Of a stretch of DNA of 64,000 nt, positions 40,389-54,369 are shown one piece after another; the first letter of the stretch is position 1; each line of letters opens with the position of its first letter. Location: NCBI GenBank assembly GCA_027923505.1, contig BROI01000005.1:496001-560000 (forward strand), given 5' to 3'. A program made the translations under genes and the position numbers. The notes beneath the pieces were generated by a model. That model saw only the letters and a list, made by a program, of their open reading frames with translations, searched no databases and was not told the origin of the DNA. Source of the DNA: Mayamaea pseudoterrestris. Its lineage: Eukaryota > Bacillariophyta > Bacillariophyceae > Sellaphorales > Sellaphoraceae.

Positions 40389-41329
40389 ATGTGGGGATTG
40401 TACTCGTCGCTAGGAGTGGATAAAAATGATTAGCATCTCTATATTAATAACGAAGTGTCGATAACATTCTTATATAAATGTGTCTGGGTGATTATGGCCG
40501 CCAGTCGATCCACTCCACCGACTAGTCGAATAAAAGTCAAAACCATCTACGAAGATGACACGGCTTTAATTGGCGGAGGTGTCATGTATCTGAGATGTAC
40601 GTCGCCAGTAGCTCGAAACTTGTAAATGGGGCTTCAACAGAGCCTTGCTATTGCCTATGTGTCAAAATCACGTCGATCCTAGAAAACCGCTACATTAATC
40701 GAAGTTACATCATGGCTGCTCGCTCGTGCTGGTTTCGTCAAAAAAGCCTCGGTCAACCGCATCGAGACGTAAAGGAGTTCTGCCAAGTTTCAGTCGAGTA
40801 GAAAGCCGTCTGGATAGGCAGGTGAGCATCAGTGGCCTCCAGCCGCCACCGTTTTGTGTAATGCTCAAATTCAGTTTTCAAGATTCGAAATGCAGTAGAG
40901 TGGGCATACTATCGCATGCCTGTTGTATGTGAGCACTATGTACTTCAATCTTGGTATAGTGTCGGGAATGATGATGTATCTGGCTCGAGCATGTTTCGCA
41001 GACGCGGCTGCAACCATGCCAGGTAGTTGTGTTTATTTGCGCGAGAAATTGCGGCTAAAGAAGTGCCTGCAATGGTGACGAGACACAAAGTCAGTGTGCG
41101 AAAGCACGAAATGATTCAGCGATCAAAATGTTATCATCGGTAAAGGACCCATCGACGGTGAGATCCGACGCCAGGCTGTGACCAACGATAATTCTTTACC
41201 AGCATTGTACAAGCAAGTTTCGAAACAATATCTCTTCTCAAAGATTTTCGAACTAACTTCACATTTACCCTTTCGGGAAGAAGTGACAAAACAAGCTGGA
41301 TGCATGGTTGCAAGTAGAAACAGACATAC
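40389..41329. other. Intergenic, 941 bp, with a small open frame
   Basis: A 43-codon frame from ATG 40495 (AASRSTPPTSRIKVKTIYED...) starts like a gene but stops at once, and later pieces (40630-41080) read as weak fragments in shifting frames. Possibly the remains of a gene; not identifiable. Confidence 0.25.
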
Positions 41330-42684
41330 CTATTCAGGAATGAGTATGGCGCTGGATGCTGGTTGTTTAACGTTTGCAAGTTGCAATGCCTTTCGCGCGA
41401 CGAAATTTAAACATCTGTAGTCCATGTTCATCATCGATCGCCTGTCGGCAGTGTAAAGAGAGCGCTTTCCTGACTCTTCCTCAATAAATTCATAACCGAT
41501 ATTCACCATAATGTCGCGAATATCCTCCCAGCAAACGTCGATGCTCGTCAAGAATTTCTTGTCCAGATAGCTGCATCTCGCATGGTATGAGTCAACATCT
41601 TGGTCGTCAGGCCGCATAACAGGTCCCGACCAGTGATAAGTCAGCGGACCGAAATTGATCAAGATTCCGCCAGGCTTGAGCATTCGATAAATTGTTATTA
41701 GATACTCCACAATGCAAGGCGACGTGTCTAGAAAGAAACACGCTACCACCGCGTCCCATCGATTGTGTTCGTCAGGAATATTATAGACAGAACAAAACGC
41801 ACCAGCTGCCATGCTGAAATCACAACTCGTATTCACTTCCATTGAGCGCTTTTCGTGTGTGGTGGCATCGCCGCGAGTCGCGTACGTGTCGGATCAACGT
41901 TTGGAATGGTAATGATGCGAACAGGATCCGTCGCTTGATGTACATTTCTCGTCTCGAGCAGCCAAGGTGAAATTCGAAGCGGCGTCTTGGGCGTAGCGAT
42001 GCCTCCGTTAAGAATAAAGTCAGACGCTATGAGCATGTATAGCGAGAATTCGTTACCTTGCACCGAGTATCCTTCGCGACATATTTCAAGCGCAAGTCGT
42101 CCAACCCCAGCACCAGGAACACAGACGCGAGGCCGCCAGGTCGGCGTCACCGCAACATTCGTTAAAGCTCCCAAAATGAGTTTGTAGCTCATGTCTCGTT
42201 CGGGCTGTCCTTCCGTCGACCAGTCGCGCATGAGGCTCTTTAAGACAGAAGTCACTTTGGATATTTGGGCGTCCGAAACAAAGCGCGTTGATGCCACAAT
42301 ATCCTGTTGGGAGTGCGGCTGGCCAGCATGGCGCAATATACAGTCCAAGCAAAACTGATTCCTTATCGCAGCTTCCTTGAACTGAGTAGCTCTCCCGTGA
42401 AATTCTGGAGTGTCTCTTCGAAGTGCAGCAGGAAGTACATTTCGATAATCGTCCGCGAGCGAATGAAGTCGATAATTGGTGTTGGTCCATTGACTTATGG
42501 CAAAGCTAGCGTATTGTCTGTAAGAAAGCACTACCTCATGCCAGTGATTTTGCTCTTGCTCGTCGCGCTGCAAGTAGGTTTCATATGCGATACCAAGGCT
42601 GTGGTATTCTTCAACCGGGCGAACCGTAAGGGCTTCCGCCGTTTCATTCTCTTCTAAATGAGATGCCTCAGATGCGGCAGACAT
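41330..42684 (-). CDS. Carnosine N-methyltransferase-like SAM enzyme (N2227 family), frame break inside
   Basis: SAM-dependent methyltransferase of the CARNMT1/N2227 family; the vertebrate enzyme makes anserine from carnosine, the algal substrate is unknown. ATG 42684. The N-terminal half contains SYRQYASFAISQW and the SAM-binding VCVPGAGVGRLALEICREGY plus QGNEFSLYMLIASDFILN; it runs to IITIPNVDPTRTRLAAMPP. The C-terminal half (FSMAAGAFCSVY, WDAVVACFFLDTSPCIVEYL, LKPGGILINFGPLTYHW, CLNFVARK) is in another frame from about 41840. Human CARNMT1 shows both halves contiguous in the same order, and the junction has no believable intron, so this is either a one-base sequence error or a recent frameshift. 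About 450 residues in all. Confidence 0.75.
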
Positions 42685-43367
42685 GATTGTCCACTAAGTA
42701 AACGCGTGAGAAATATGAAGTCAGCTACTTTCAGGATGTATACGCAAACAAACGAGAAGTAAGCATATCCGTGACTAACGTCGAACGGTTAGAGAGGCCG
42801 GTCGCCGATAGGTCGGTCCCAAGAATGCGTTTCCCGTTCCTCAAACATTAGGGCACCCTTATCATGCTGGCTCACCTAGTTACAGTATGTTACCCTGTAA
42901 GGTTGGAAAGTTGGCAAACGTCGCTCTTACACGCATCGCCGTCGAGAATACTGACTCCAAGCCATGAACTGTGTATGTTGTGATGTTTTGTGATGTTGTG
43001 ATGTTGCGATGATTCGTGGTTCAAGGCGCGCCAAATCAGCGTCGGATCGTGACTCAGGTCGTGGTGCGACAGTAGATGACGTTGCAACTCAAAAACGTCA
43101 CAGCTTGACACAAACGAGGACCATGAACCATGACACCATGATGGTGCGCTTGTTCACATTATTGACAACATAATATGATTATGATTGCAACGAGACGCTC
43201 ATTGGTCCATGCCAGATCTTTTAATAAATGTTCATTACTTTTCTTTCGTCTTGATGCTTTGTTCAGATACGACGCTGTCGACGACGGAAGCCTTTGCTGT
43301 TGGCTCGCGGAATGCGCGTCGAGGATCATTATTTCCGACGAAGTATTCCTCAACGACGTCATCTGTA
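42685..43367. other. Intergenic, 683 bp
   Basis: Upstream of both neighbours. Contains a short imperfect TGTGATGTT tandem repeat (42978-43010). A frame reading LCSDTTLSTTEAFAV just upstream of 43368 could be a leader for the phosphoglucomutase, but the local sequence is too unreliable to say. Confidence 0.4.
42978..43010. repeat. Short imperfect tandem repeat (TGTGATGTT)n
   Basis: Three to four copies of an 8-10-bp unit with single-base variation. Confidence 0.6.
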
Positions 43368-45530
<2,163 letters not shown>

Positions 45531-45653
45531 GACAACGCCGTCCGGTAGGTCATAACAGAGGTTAGAATTGAACTTGGGCGCACATCGTCAAGTAATTAGA
45601 TGATGACGCATAAGTGCCATCGTAACTTACCATATCACCATCATGTGAATGTG

Positions 45654-45900
45654 AAGTGCTCTTAACACAATGATCTCCTGTAACCCATTCGTCAAGATTG
45701 ATGTGCTTCTTCCTCAGCGTATAGCGTCGAGGGTGATGTCTTCCGCGGTGATGAGTCCATCGGCGACAAGGATTTGATTGCTCGATGACCTTCAAAATGA
45801 TCAGCTGCTGGTTCTCCGACCATGGAATGGTGCTCTCGGGCCTCGGGGTGAAGGATGGCAAAGAACGATCAGAATAGCGCCTCGCAAGCTTCCGTCATGG
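45654..45900 (-). pseudogene. PheRS alpha N-terminal fragment (copy B)
   Basis: Matches the first ~80 codons of the gene at 20135 (SENQQL, start context at 45900) but with many small differences; the rest of the gene is absent. Created by the duplication breakpoint. Confidence 0.85.
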
Positions 45901-46172
45901 TGAAGTTTGGAGTTGTGTGGCGAAAGAAAAATATCGGCTGGAGCTCCATGTCGAGGCGCGGGTAGGTTGTGGTTTCGGTGGGAACCTTACGCTTGTCCGG
46001 GTTTCTGTAAGCGTCTTCGCTCGACCAAGTTGAAGAACATCTTCACTCGGCAAAGCGCGGCATCGTCCCTATATACACAGACGGGCGAATAGGAACGCGA
46101 ACGACATATCGACTATTTTGCATTGCACCAGTTTACGGTAATTACGCATAAGGACGAAGATCGGTATTGACA

Positions 46173-47857
46173 ATGAAGACTTTGGCTCCGTCCACCTGCT
46201 GCTCTCATCGCATTCGCTGCACCAACGGTGACGGCCTTTGCATCGTCGACTGGCGTCGATGCTGCTGCGCAACCAGCTCAAACGAATGAAGTGTTGACAA
46301 GCCTTGCAATTGCTGCTGATTTGGATCTATTAACGGAGAGTGAGGCCACGACGAACTCGGGAGGTTCGTAATCGTGTATTTGCCAAAAATTGCATTTACG
46401 TGTCTTGACACAATCACTCATGATACGCTCCCTTCGTCTCTGTTGCGGGGGCTATCTCGTAGCGCCGCTTCCAAGGTCTTCAAGTTCCGTCGTTGGTTTT
46501 CCATTCATCACGCGGAAGTGGAGTTCGAGAAGGCTTGCTATTCCGGGGCCGACGGAACCTGCCTCGATCGACTTCACCGACGGAACCTGTCGCCAGAAGC
46601 TGCTGTTTTGTAACGGGGGAGTGCTATTCGGCTGCTGCGGCTGCCATGGCGCATTCACCAAATACCTCCTGCGTTCCGGTATCCCCGTTTCCAGCTTGCG
46701 TAAGAATTTGTTTATGCTGAGTGGCGATGATGCGGTCTGGCACATTATGCGCGTTGCTGGAGGACTCGATTCGCTCATTGTCGGTGAAGGGCAAATTCTG
46801 TCACAAGTGCGACAGTGCTACTTGCATTCGGTGGAAGACGATGGTTGTGGTGGAAAGGTGCTTTCCCGCTTACTGAATAATGCACTGGCCGCAGGAAAGC
46901 GCGTCCGTGCAGAGACGGGCATTAGCAAGGGATCCGTTTCAATTTCGTCTGCGGCTGTGGAACTGAGCGAATTGCTGGCTCAGCAGGATTTGCAATTGCC
47001 ATTTTCAGAATGCCGATTGGCTGCAGTGGGTGCAGGTAAAATGACAAGATTACTCATTACACACTTGGCAAGTCGCGGACTGCAGAAGTTCACCATTGTA
47101 AATCGCAGCCTTCAGCGTCCGCAGGAGCTTGCGGAACAGTTTCCTGACGTCGAGATTGAAGTCAAGCTCATGGATGACCTTTGGGATGTTGTCGCGCGTT
47201 CCGATATCGTCTACACTGCGACATCGTCTGTCGACTATGTTATTGACGAGCAAAAACTTGAAGAGAATGGAGTAGTGGGTGGACGGCCACTCATGCTTGT
47301 TGATATCTCTGTACCTCGTAACGTTGGAGAAGATTGCAACGATGTAAGTGATTTTTCTACAAGATAAGGATTTATATCTCTGGATCACTCTAAACCGCTT
47401 GCTCCAATCCATTCAGATCCAAAACGTCCACGCATACAATGTTGATGACTTGAAGGCGGTGGTTGCGAAAAATACGCAAATGCGCCAGAAAGAGATGATT
47501 GAAGCGGAGAACCTTCTTCGCGAAGAAGCGCAAGCGTTCATGGCCTGGCGCGAATCGCTGTCTGCTATTCCAACTATAAATCAGCTGCAAGAGCGCGCTA
47601 ATGCCTTTCGTGAGGAAGAACTCAAGCGCTGCACGAAAAAGCTGTCCAACGCTAATCTCAGCGACAAGGAACTTGAAGCTGTTGAACGTCTTTCGCGCGG
47701 CATCGTGAATAAGCTTCTACATGGCCCTATGGCACACTTACGCAAGACGGAAAGCATTGAAGGAAAACAGGCAACATTAAAGGAGTTGAACGCCATGTTC
47801 CGACTGGAGGACGAAGATTCAAAGGGTCGCGGACGCAACGCTCGTCGCAGGAGATGA
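46173..47857 (+). pseudogene. hemA: Glutamyl-tRNA reductase, copy B, 5' part eroded
   Basis: From about 46680 onward (exon 2 SGIPVSSLRKNLFMLSGDDA, ending 47343; exon 3 47417-47857) it encodes the same protein as copy A without change. Upstream of 46680 exon 1, intron 1 and the first part of exon 2, including the catalytic-cysteine block STCNRFEVY, are disturbed by numerous small deletions, so no complete enzyme can be read. Intron 2 is retained with a TTCAG acceptor in place of TTTAG. Whether the erosion is real or a low-quality consensus is unresolved. Confidence 0.8.
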
Positions 47858-47913
47858 GTTGTAAATAGAAATTTAGATTAGTCTTACGTATGATTCGATA
47901 TGATATCACTCGA

Positions 47914-49794
47914 CTATAAAGCTGCAGGACTATGTGCAGACGAGTACGAAGGCAGGGCATAGGTATAATGCCCCCTACCATGCCTCTGATAGCTAAAGCT
48001 TTGTGCACTATCGGCGGATGGATTTTCGTCGATAACTTCGTCCGAATTATCTACAGCATTGACTCCAAGCAACAATTTTTCAAGTCGTTCAAGAGTTTTT
48101 TGAGCGGCCGTCAACTTTGGGTTGATGCCCAATGCCCTGTTGTAACAGTCCATTGCATTCCTGTACTGTTCACAGCGTGCGTATATCTCACCGAGGCGAC
48201 AGAAGATGAGTGAATGGCCAAACAATCGGTCTTGTGACAACGTGTTCCCCTCCAGAGCAATATGGAGCAAATTGATGCATGCATCATACTCTCTTTGTTC
48301 TTCATGGATTCCAACCAAGGCAAACAACGGTCGCAAGAGGGAAGGATCAATGGATAGCGCCTTTTGAAAGGTGCGCTTCGCTTTGTCAATTGCGGTTGCC
48401 CGCGCAACGTCTTGGCGATGCGATGCACCCTTGTACAAGGCCATACCGACAAGAGTAACAGCTCGAGGATCTCTCGGTGCGGCTGAGATTGCTTCCCTAG
48501 CGGATGCAATGGCCTCCCTATATTGTCCGGCCCCGATGTATGCATCCACAAGACCCTCATAGCAAGCCACATCAAGCTGAATCTCGTTCGAGCGAAAGAA
48601 GGAAACTGAAGCATGTGTTGGTCGTTTGTCCGCCATCAAAATTGCACCTTTGAGACGATGGGCATACGCATGCCTTTGATCCAACGAAATAGCCTTGTCG
48701 ACAAAAGCCAGAGCCTTTTCGTGATCTTCGTGAACTTCATGATACAGAGCCAGTGTCGTCCAAGCCTCAGGACGAGTATCATCCATTATCAAAAGCGATT
48801 CGGCGAGCTCATTCAAAGCACTAATGTTTTGCTCCCGGGCAAGGAGCTGTCCATATTCGTCCATACAGTCCATTGTCTCTTCTAAAGCCCGTGCCTTAGC
48901 AAAAATGATTTCGGCGTTTAGCTCGTCGTATAGTTGAAGATACACAAGGGCCAGCTTGAGAAGCAAATAGACGTTGTCGGGATATGCATCGTTAAGGTTT
49001 GACAAGTTTTGGAGCGCAATCGAGCTTTGAAGCTGACGCGACGCAGAAGTCGCCGTTATCAGTTCCGTAAAGTGGCTAAAGTCGTCTTCGGACAGGCCAC
49101 GTTTATTTAGTCCTGCATTAAATGCTTGGAGGGTTTTGGTTCGGTCGATGCCCAGAATCGCTAAACGTTCCGCTGCTTCCATGGCGAATGGATTGTCGAG
49201 CAGTGCATCCAGAAAGCATGCTGCGGCAAGGTCTTTTCGTTGCGAATCCAAGTACAGATTTCCTAGCATCATATTGACGGCTAGCGTCCTGTTTGAGCTT
49301 GGAATTTCTTCCAGTACAGTTGAAGCTTCCACCAACGACCCAAGCTCCTTGAGGCACTGAGCTTCCTTGAAGCGAAATCTCGGTTCATTGTAAGGACATG
49401 CTTTACGGTAGAAGCTCTTAGCCTGGTAGTATCGTTTTCTTCCGAAGGCGCAGTCCCCGAGCAAACTCAGCGCCAAGTCAGGCTGCCTTTGCTCCGACTC
49501 GGCTACGGACAAATCCATGCGAGCGAGAATTTCGCAGCTGACGTACTGATGCTGACGTAAAAGTCGCAGGCTTTCTAGTTGTACTGGCGACGCCTGTTGG
49601 CGCCAATCCGCATAATATTCGTCGTCTGAGACTATTGCCATTATGATCGGGTCTTGAAGTACAAGCAAAGTGTAGTGACAGTTTCTGGGGTGTGTTTCGA
49701 GATGACCGGATGATCGTGCATCGTGTGGCGATGCAACGAATCTATGGTCGGCAATGTAATTCACGCTTGTCGCACCGGTAATGTCACGCCCCAT
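47914..49794 (-). CDS. APC7: APC7, copy B
   Basis: Full 626-residue copy of the gene at 22183-24063 with only a few amino-acid changes, seen at the ends and in one early repeat (RRAYPYNEP to RKACPYNEP, NAVNNS to NAVDNS, YQTHG to YQRHG, SPVAL to SPAAL). Alternative start at 49641 as in copy A. The open frame implies that duplication is young or that both copies are alleles. Confidence 0.85.
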   Translation of the reverse strand: MGRDITGATSVNYIADHRFVASPHDARSSGHLETHPRNCHYTLLVLQDPIIMAIVSDDEYYADWRQQASPVQLESLRLLRQHQYVSCEILARMDLSVAESEQRQPDLALSLLGDCAFGRKRYYQAKSFYRKACPYNEPRFRFKEAQCLKELGSLVEASTVLEEIPSSNRTLAVNMMLGNLYLDSQRKDLAAACFLDALLDNPFAMEAAERLAILGIDRTKTLQAFNAGLNKRGLSEDDFSHFTELITATSASRQLQSSIALQNLSNLNDAYPDNVYLLLKLALVYLQLYDELNAEIIFAKARALEETMDCMDEYGQLLAREQNISALNELAESLLIMDDTRPEAWTTLALYHEVHEDHEKALAFVDKAISLDQRHAYAHRLKGAILMADKRPTHASVSFFRSNEIQLDVACYEGLVDAYIGAGQYREAIASAREAISAAPRDPRAVTLVGMALYKGASHRQDVARATAIDKAKRTFQKALSIDPSLLRPLFALVGIHEEQREYDACINLLHIALEGNTLSQDRLFGHSLIFCRLGEIYARCEQYRNAMDCYNRALGINPKLTAAQKTLERLEKLLLGVNAVDNSDEVIDENPSADSAQSFSYQRHGRGHYTYALPSYSSAHSPAAL

Positions 49795-49868
49795 AAAACG
49801 CCAAACGATCCTGATGGTTTCCTGCCAAATAATCCATCTCCTCGTCCTGGCTGCTGTTGACCATTACG

Positions 49869-50867
49869 ATGATCCATAAAACAATCATCTTATTGATCGT
49901 TCTTTCAGCAATCCATAAAACTCTTGCTCTGGTCGCATGCCCGCCTCCGCAACGTCTTCAAAATCTATTGAACTCGCCTGCAACTTTGGCTAGTAAAACT
50001 CCGATCCTACTTCCATGTTGCTACGATGGCATTACGGCCCGTCTCATTGCTCGTGCTAAATTCCAGGCAACGTTCATGACAGGCTTTGGTGTATCTGCAA
50101 GCTTGGGCTTTCCCGATACACAGCTAATATCATACGCGGAGATGCAGCGCGCGGCCGGCACTGTGTCGGAGGGACTAATCAATGCGGCCCTTGAGCTTGG
50201 CGTTGACTCGATTCCATGCATTGCAGATGGTGACACAGGCTATGGAAACGCTGTCAATGCGAAACGGACTCTTTTTGGCTATGCGCGTGCTGGGATGGCG
50301 GGTATCATGATAGAAGATCAAATGGCTCCCAAGCGTTGTGGTCACGTCAGAGGCAAGAGTGTCATAAGTTTCAAAGAAGCAGTCATGCGAGTCAAGGCGG
50401 CATGCAATGCTCGCGATGAGTATAGTGAGCAGTTCGGAATAGGCACGGGTCCTCTCGTCCTGGCGAGGACCGATGCCCTCGTCACTGACGGTTTTGATGC
50501 TGCCATTGAGCGATGCCTTGCTTTCCGCGAGGTCGGCGCAGACATGACATTTCTGGAAGCGCCACAGTCAGTGGACCAAATGAATGAGTATTGTAGGCGT
50601 GTTGAGGGTCCAAAGCTAGCCAATATGTTAGAGTATGGGTCGACACCCATTCTACCTCCGCGAGAGCTCAAGGCAATGGGTTACACCATGGTAGCTTATC
50701 CGCTTACATTATTATCCGCGTCGATCAACACAATGCAAAAAGCTCTTGGCAGGATTTACAATGGAGAATCTACTGACGATCTAATCTGCAGCTTTGAGAG
50801 AACAAAGGATGCCGTTGGTTTTACGAGGTATAGCGCGGAAGAGTCGAGATATTCTGTCGATGTGTAA
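49869..50867 (+). CDS. PEP mutase / isocitrate lyase-family enzyme, copy B
   Basis: 332 residues, four changes from copy A (SAIYKT to SAIHKT, PIILPCC to PILLPCC, LETPQ to LEAPQ, YTGES to YNGES); all motifs (GFGVSASLGFPDTQ, ADGDTGYGN, PKRCGH) are kept. Divergent from APC7-B as in copy A, with the spacer 4 bp longer. Confidence 0.85.
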   Translation: MIHKTIILLIVLSAIHKTLALVACPPPQRLQNLLNSPATLASKTPILLPCCYDGITARLIARAKFQATFMTGFGVSASLGFPDTQLISYAEMQRAAGTVSEGLINAALELGVDSIPCIADGDTGYGNAVNAKRTLFGYARAGMAGIMIEDQMAPKRCGHVRGKSVISFKEAVMRVKAACNARDEYSEQFGIGTGPLVLARTDALVTDGFDAAIERCLAFREVGADMTFLEAPQSVDQMNEYCRRVEGPKLANMLEYGSTPILPPRELKAMGYTMVAYPLTLLSASINTMQKALGRIYNGESTDDLICSFERTKDAVGFTRYSAEESRYSVDV

Positions 50868-51153
50868 AATCATGCATTTAACATCAGTCCTAGCAGGATA
50901 TTTTTCATAGCAGGTACTAGCACTACCGCTGTTCTCAAAAAGGATGCGCCAAAAGGTATAGCTGCTTTATTTCGCCCCTGTCACAGACGGCGGGTAGAAG
51001 ATCGATTCGTCAAGTCATGGTGCGACTTTTCGAATCAGATTTCTGCGATTGTGAGCGCGCGGGCGCGCAGTCGCACGAGCAGTTTCTCTTTCACGTTGCC
51101 TTCAGTTTTCATTTTCCTTGAAGCCTCTAAGGTAGGCGACAGGACTGGCTGCC

Positions 51154-52557
51154 ATGATCACCTTATTCTCAATGTTTTTCGGTCGAAACAATGGCAGACG
51201 AGAGGAGACGATAGTAGCTTCTTTGACGGCTTACCAAGGCATGTTGGTTGACGAGGAGAACGGCCGCAAGCGCGCTCTCGTTGATGATGCATCGTCGCCG
51301 ACGCCGAATGGCATCTCGGTGCCGAGGCTTGTAGCCACATCAGGACAAGAGGACAATATTGAATCTGAACGTCCATTGAAAAGATCAAGAGGCGAGTTTC
51401 TTGCTCAGTCTGTAGTTCATTTCGAGGGAGAGGTGGCGCAGTTTGAAACTTACCAGGACTTTGAGCCAAGAGCTCCGGCTTGTTCGCCCTTTCAGCTTCT
51501 ACCCGAAGACATTGTAGCAAACTGCTTGTCGTTTCTTGGAGGCGTGGACGACCGTTTTGCTGTGCAGTGCACATCAAAGCAATTTCAACGTATTTCGAAC
51601 ACGGAGCCGCTTCTTTCAAATATTGCAGTCGGAGGCGACAAGCAGACTGGTCGTCATGGCATTATCAAGGACGAGGATTCTGCGGAAACAGCGTCAAAAC
51701 TCTTGACACCATATGCCGATGCTGGTAATCTTGAAGCAATTTACATGTGCGTGTCATCATAAATGGGCTGAAAATTTGTCTCCGCAATCTCACCAAATAT
51801 TCATCTTTCACGGTTTTTGGCAGGCTGGGAATTATATTGAGCTATTGTCGGCAGGACGTGAAGCAAGGGATTTGTTTATTACAACAAGCAGCATCTGGAG
51901 GTTTCGTTCGCGCTTCGTATGCACTTGGGCTTGCTCTTCGCGATACGGAGCCCGAGACTGCATCCAAGTATATGAAAGCTGCTGCCGACGCAGAGTATAT
52001 TCCGGCCCTACAGGAGCTTCTTTCGCCTCGAAGGATGAAAGAGTTGCATGGGGAACCTAAGGCTGACGAGCTGCGTCTGCACCTTGATCCTCTCTGCTTG
52101 AACCGGCTGTTGACCCGGCATTATACTGTAACGGCGCGTTTGCGAGATCTCAACACGAGTCACTGCTGGAATCCGCTTTGCGGTCGCTGGGCATTTAAAA
52201 TAATTGTTCCAACTCATCGTGAACCCCATGACCATTTTGGGGTCGATCCATTGTTGCCGGCTCGTAGCGGTGGATATGTGTTTCCTTCACACTTTGCTTC
52301 TTACGATGGTCAGTCTGACCCCAATGTCAAGAAGGAAGCTGGCGACCTTCGTGTGTCACGTATGAAGTAAGTAGCCTGATTGAGAATGGACGTGTTGAGT
52401 GTCCTATCCGTTATTTTGCATGTGCTCAATTGCTGGCTACGGCTTATGTGTGCACAGAATGTGTAGTCGTTGCTGCCGCGCCAAGTACTGCAGCAAACTC
52501 TGCCAAGTATACGACTGGAGATCCAATCGTCACAAGATGGAATGCCAGTTTTTGTAA
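51154..52557 (+). CDS. F-box / Sel1-like / MYND protein, copy B
   Basis: Exons 51154-51746, 51824-52366 and 52458-52557, same structure and splice sites as copy A; 411 residues. About ten amino-acid differences, mostly in the disordered start and F-box region (PTPDG to PTPNG, NIKSE to NIESE, RFALQ to RFAVQ). The MYND cysteines in exon 3 are unchanged. This gene diverges more than APC7 or the PEP mutase-like gene. Confidence 0.82.
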
Positions 52558-52750
52558 TCACTTTATGTTGGAACGCCTACGAGTATTGATACAAGCGGTA
52601 GGCCTTTGGTCACGAGTAGAATGGCTGGTAAATTTGAAAGACGACATGTCTTTGTTATAAGTTGTAAGCTGATATCGATAACACGCGGTAGTTTTTATCT
52701 GTAATTGTAACCGGCAGCACTCAAAAAAGCTAGCGCAACAGTCAAACAAC

Positions 52751-54195
52751 TCATTTGGGACCGAAGCGACGCTTGCGTTTCATCAATTTGTTCATTTGCT
52801 GTATAAGCTCCGCTAACTCGTCTACAAGCCAAGCTTGTTGCCGCTTCAGCACGGCGATATCCTCGCCATTATGCTCTTCTACCAATTGGTTAGTTTCATT
52901 CAGTTTGTGCGCAAGTCGCTTATTAATTTCCGCCTTGTTCCGTTCAGTAATTAAACAATCGTACTTCATCGCGGCCATATTGGTGTCTTTCAATCGATTA
53001 ACACTCATCTCCATCCCCTGATTCCACGACATTTTCTTCACTTGAACTTGGACCTTCCCGACTTCGCCAATCTGCGCTCCAACCACCTGGTTTGGTTCCA
53101 TCCAGATTGCCCGCACGTCGCTCAATTTCCGCCTCGTTCCGTTCAATGATCAAGCGATCGTACTTGATCGCGGCTTTGTTGGTTTCTGCCAAACATTCAT
53201 CAACCGCTGCCACGACAATGTCTTCACTTCAGCTTCGACCTGCCCGTTCGGGCCCCAACAAGGCGGCACATCTGTGACAACGGCGGAAGTCAAGTATGCC
53301 TTGCTGTTGCGAGACGCCAACTTCGTTGGTATCATAGCATTCATGGCAGAGGTAGTATCTATGGCAGCTTTGAGTTTATAAATCTTCTTGCTGCGGTTCG
53401 CGATCATTATCGCGCGCTTGTCTGCAGCCCACTTAAGATACTCGCTGCTCGCAACAAGGTGGAGGCAAGCTCGAAGATCAGTCTTGTACTTTAACTCTAG
53501 CTTCTTCAACACGATCCAGCTCCATTTTTGGGACTCAACGACTTGCCAAGATCAGCATGAGCGCAATAGCAGTCGAACAATTCATTCCAAACGACCATGG
53601 CTGTGTATTCGCACCAAGATAAGAGGTGGCGCCCGTCCTCGCACATAATGCCAAGAGAGGCGTGTCGGCTTTTCTCGAACCCGATCACAGGAATGCCCAA
53701 AGCCATGGCGTCGCGAATCTGCGTCACTTGCAGCCGGGTATCGCTAGACGGTACGGTTTTCTGTAGAAAGCGCAAGCTCGTTTTAAGGCCGTTTGTAGGA
53801 AAGAATTCAATCGCAATTTCATTGCGATAGGCCATCATTTGACCAAAGAACGAGCCTTCTTTAAGCTCGTTTTTGTTCTTGCTTTCGAACTCTTTGTCCA
53901 ATGATTTAAGCGACGCTTAGTCCGTCTTGTACTCGGCGCAATCCGGCCGGTACCCCATGGTGTGTCCCAGAAATCGGACTTTCGGGGCCGAAGTTGGATC
54001 GCTGACGGAGCGAGATGGCTTCATGGCTGACATGGAAGGAGTCGCGGACGGCGGAGGAGGCAGCTTCGGCTTGTCAAGCTGTAGAACCAGATCCAGGTCG
54101 ATTGTTATCGTCTTCTTGAGCCGACGTTTCTGCTGGGTCACAGGCGTTTTGCCCGATTCGTGGCGGCTCGATCGAAAATTGCGCATCGGCGACAT
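52751..54195 (-). pseudogene. Unknown 485-residue protein, copy B, broken
   Basis: Same gene as 27017-28474 but no longer open. A CAA to TAA change creates a stop near 53918 (after YKTD), a base is missing near 53523, and small deletions around 53170-53215 damage the first internal repeat unit. The second unit and the basic tail remain. Since the neighbours are intact, this is the least constrained gene of the block. Confidence 0.85.
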
Positions 54196-54369
54196 GAAGG
54201 ATTGCACCGAGCGACTGCGTGGCAGTTCGAATGGAATACAGTACACCTTGGCATGTTTACACTTACACTGGCTCTCAGGAGCAAAAGGATTATCTTGATG
54301 GCGCACTAAAGCTAAGATGATGGCTTTGACTACCGGTAGGTCCTGCGGTGCTGGGAACTAACTGTAAAA

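Larger units (their letters stand above)
45654..54196. repeat. Segmental duplication, copy B (8.5 kb)
   Basis: Direct repeat of 19884-28475, spaced 25.7 kb apart. The left ~1 kb (to about 46680) carries many small deletions and substitutions; the rest is about 99% identical. The left end lies inside a PheRS alpha fragment, the right end at the start codon of the 485-residue gene. Confidence 0.9.

Noticed and set aside
40495-40626. Small forward gene beginning AASRSTPPTSRIKV
   Set aside because: Only 43 codons, no convincing splice continuation and no recognisable domain; left as an unannotated possibility.
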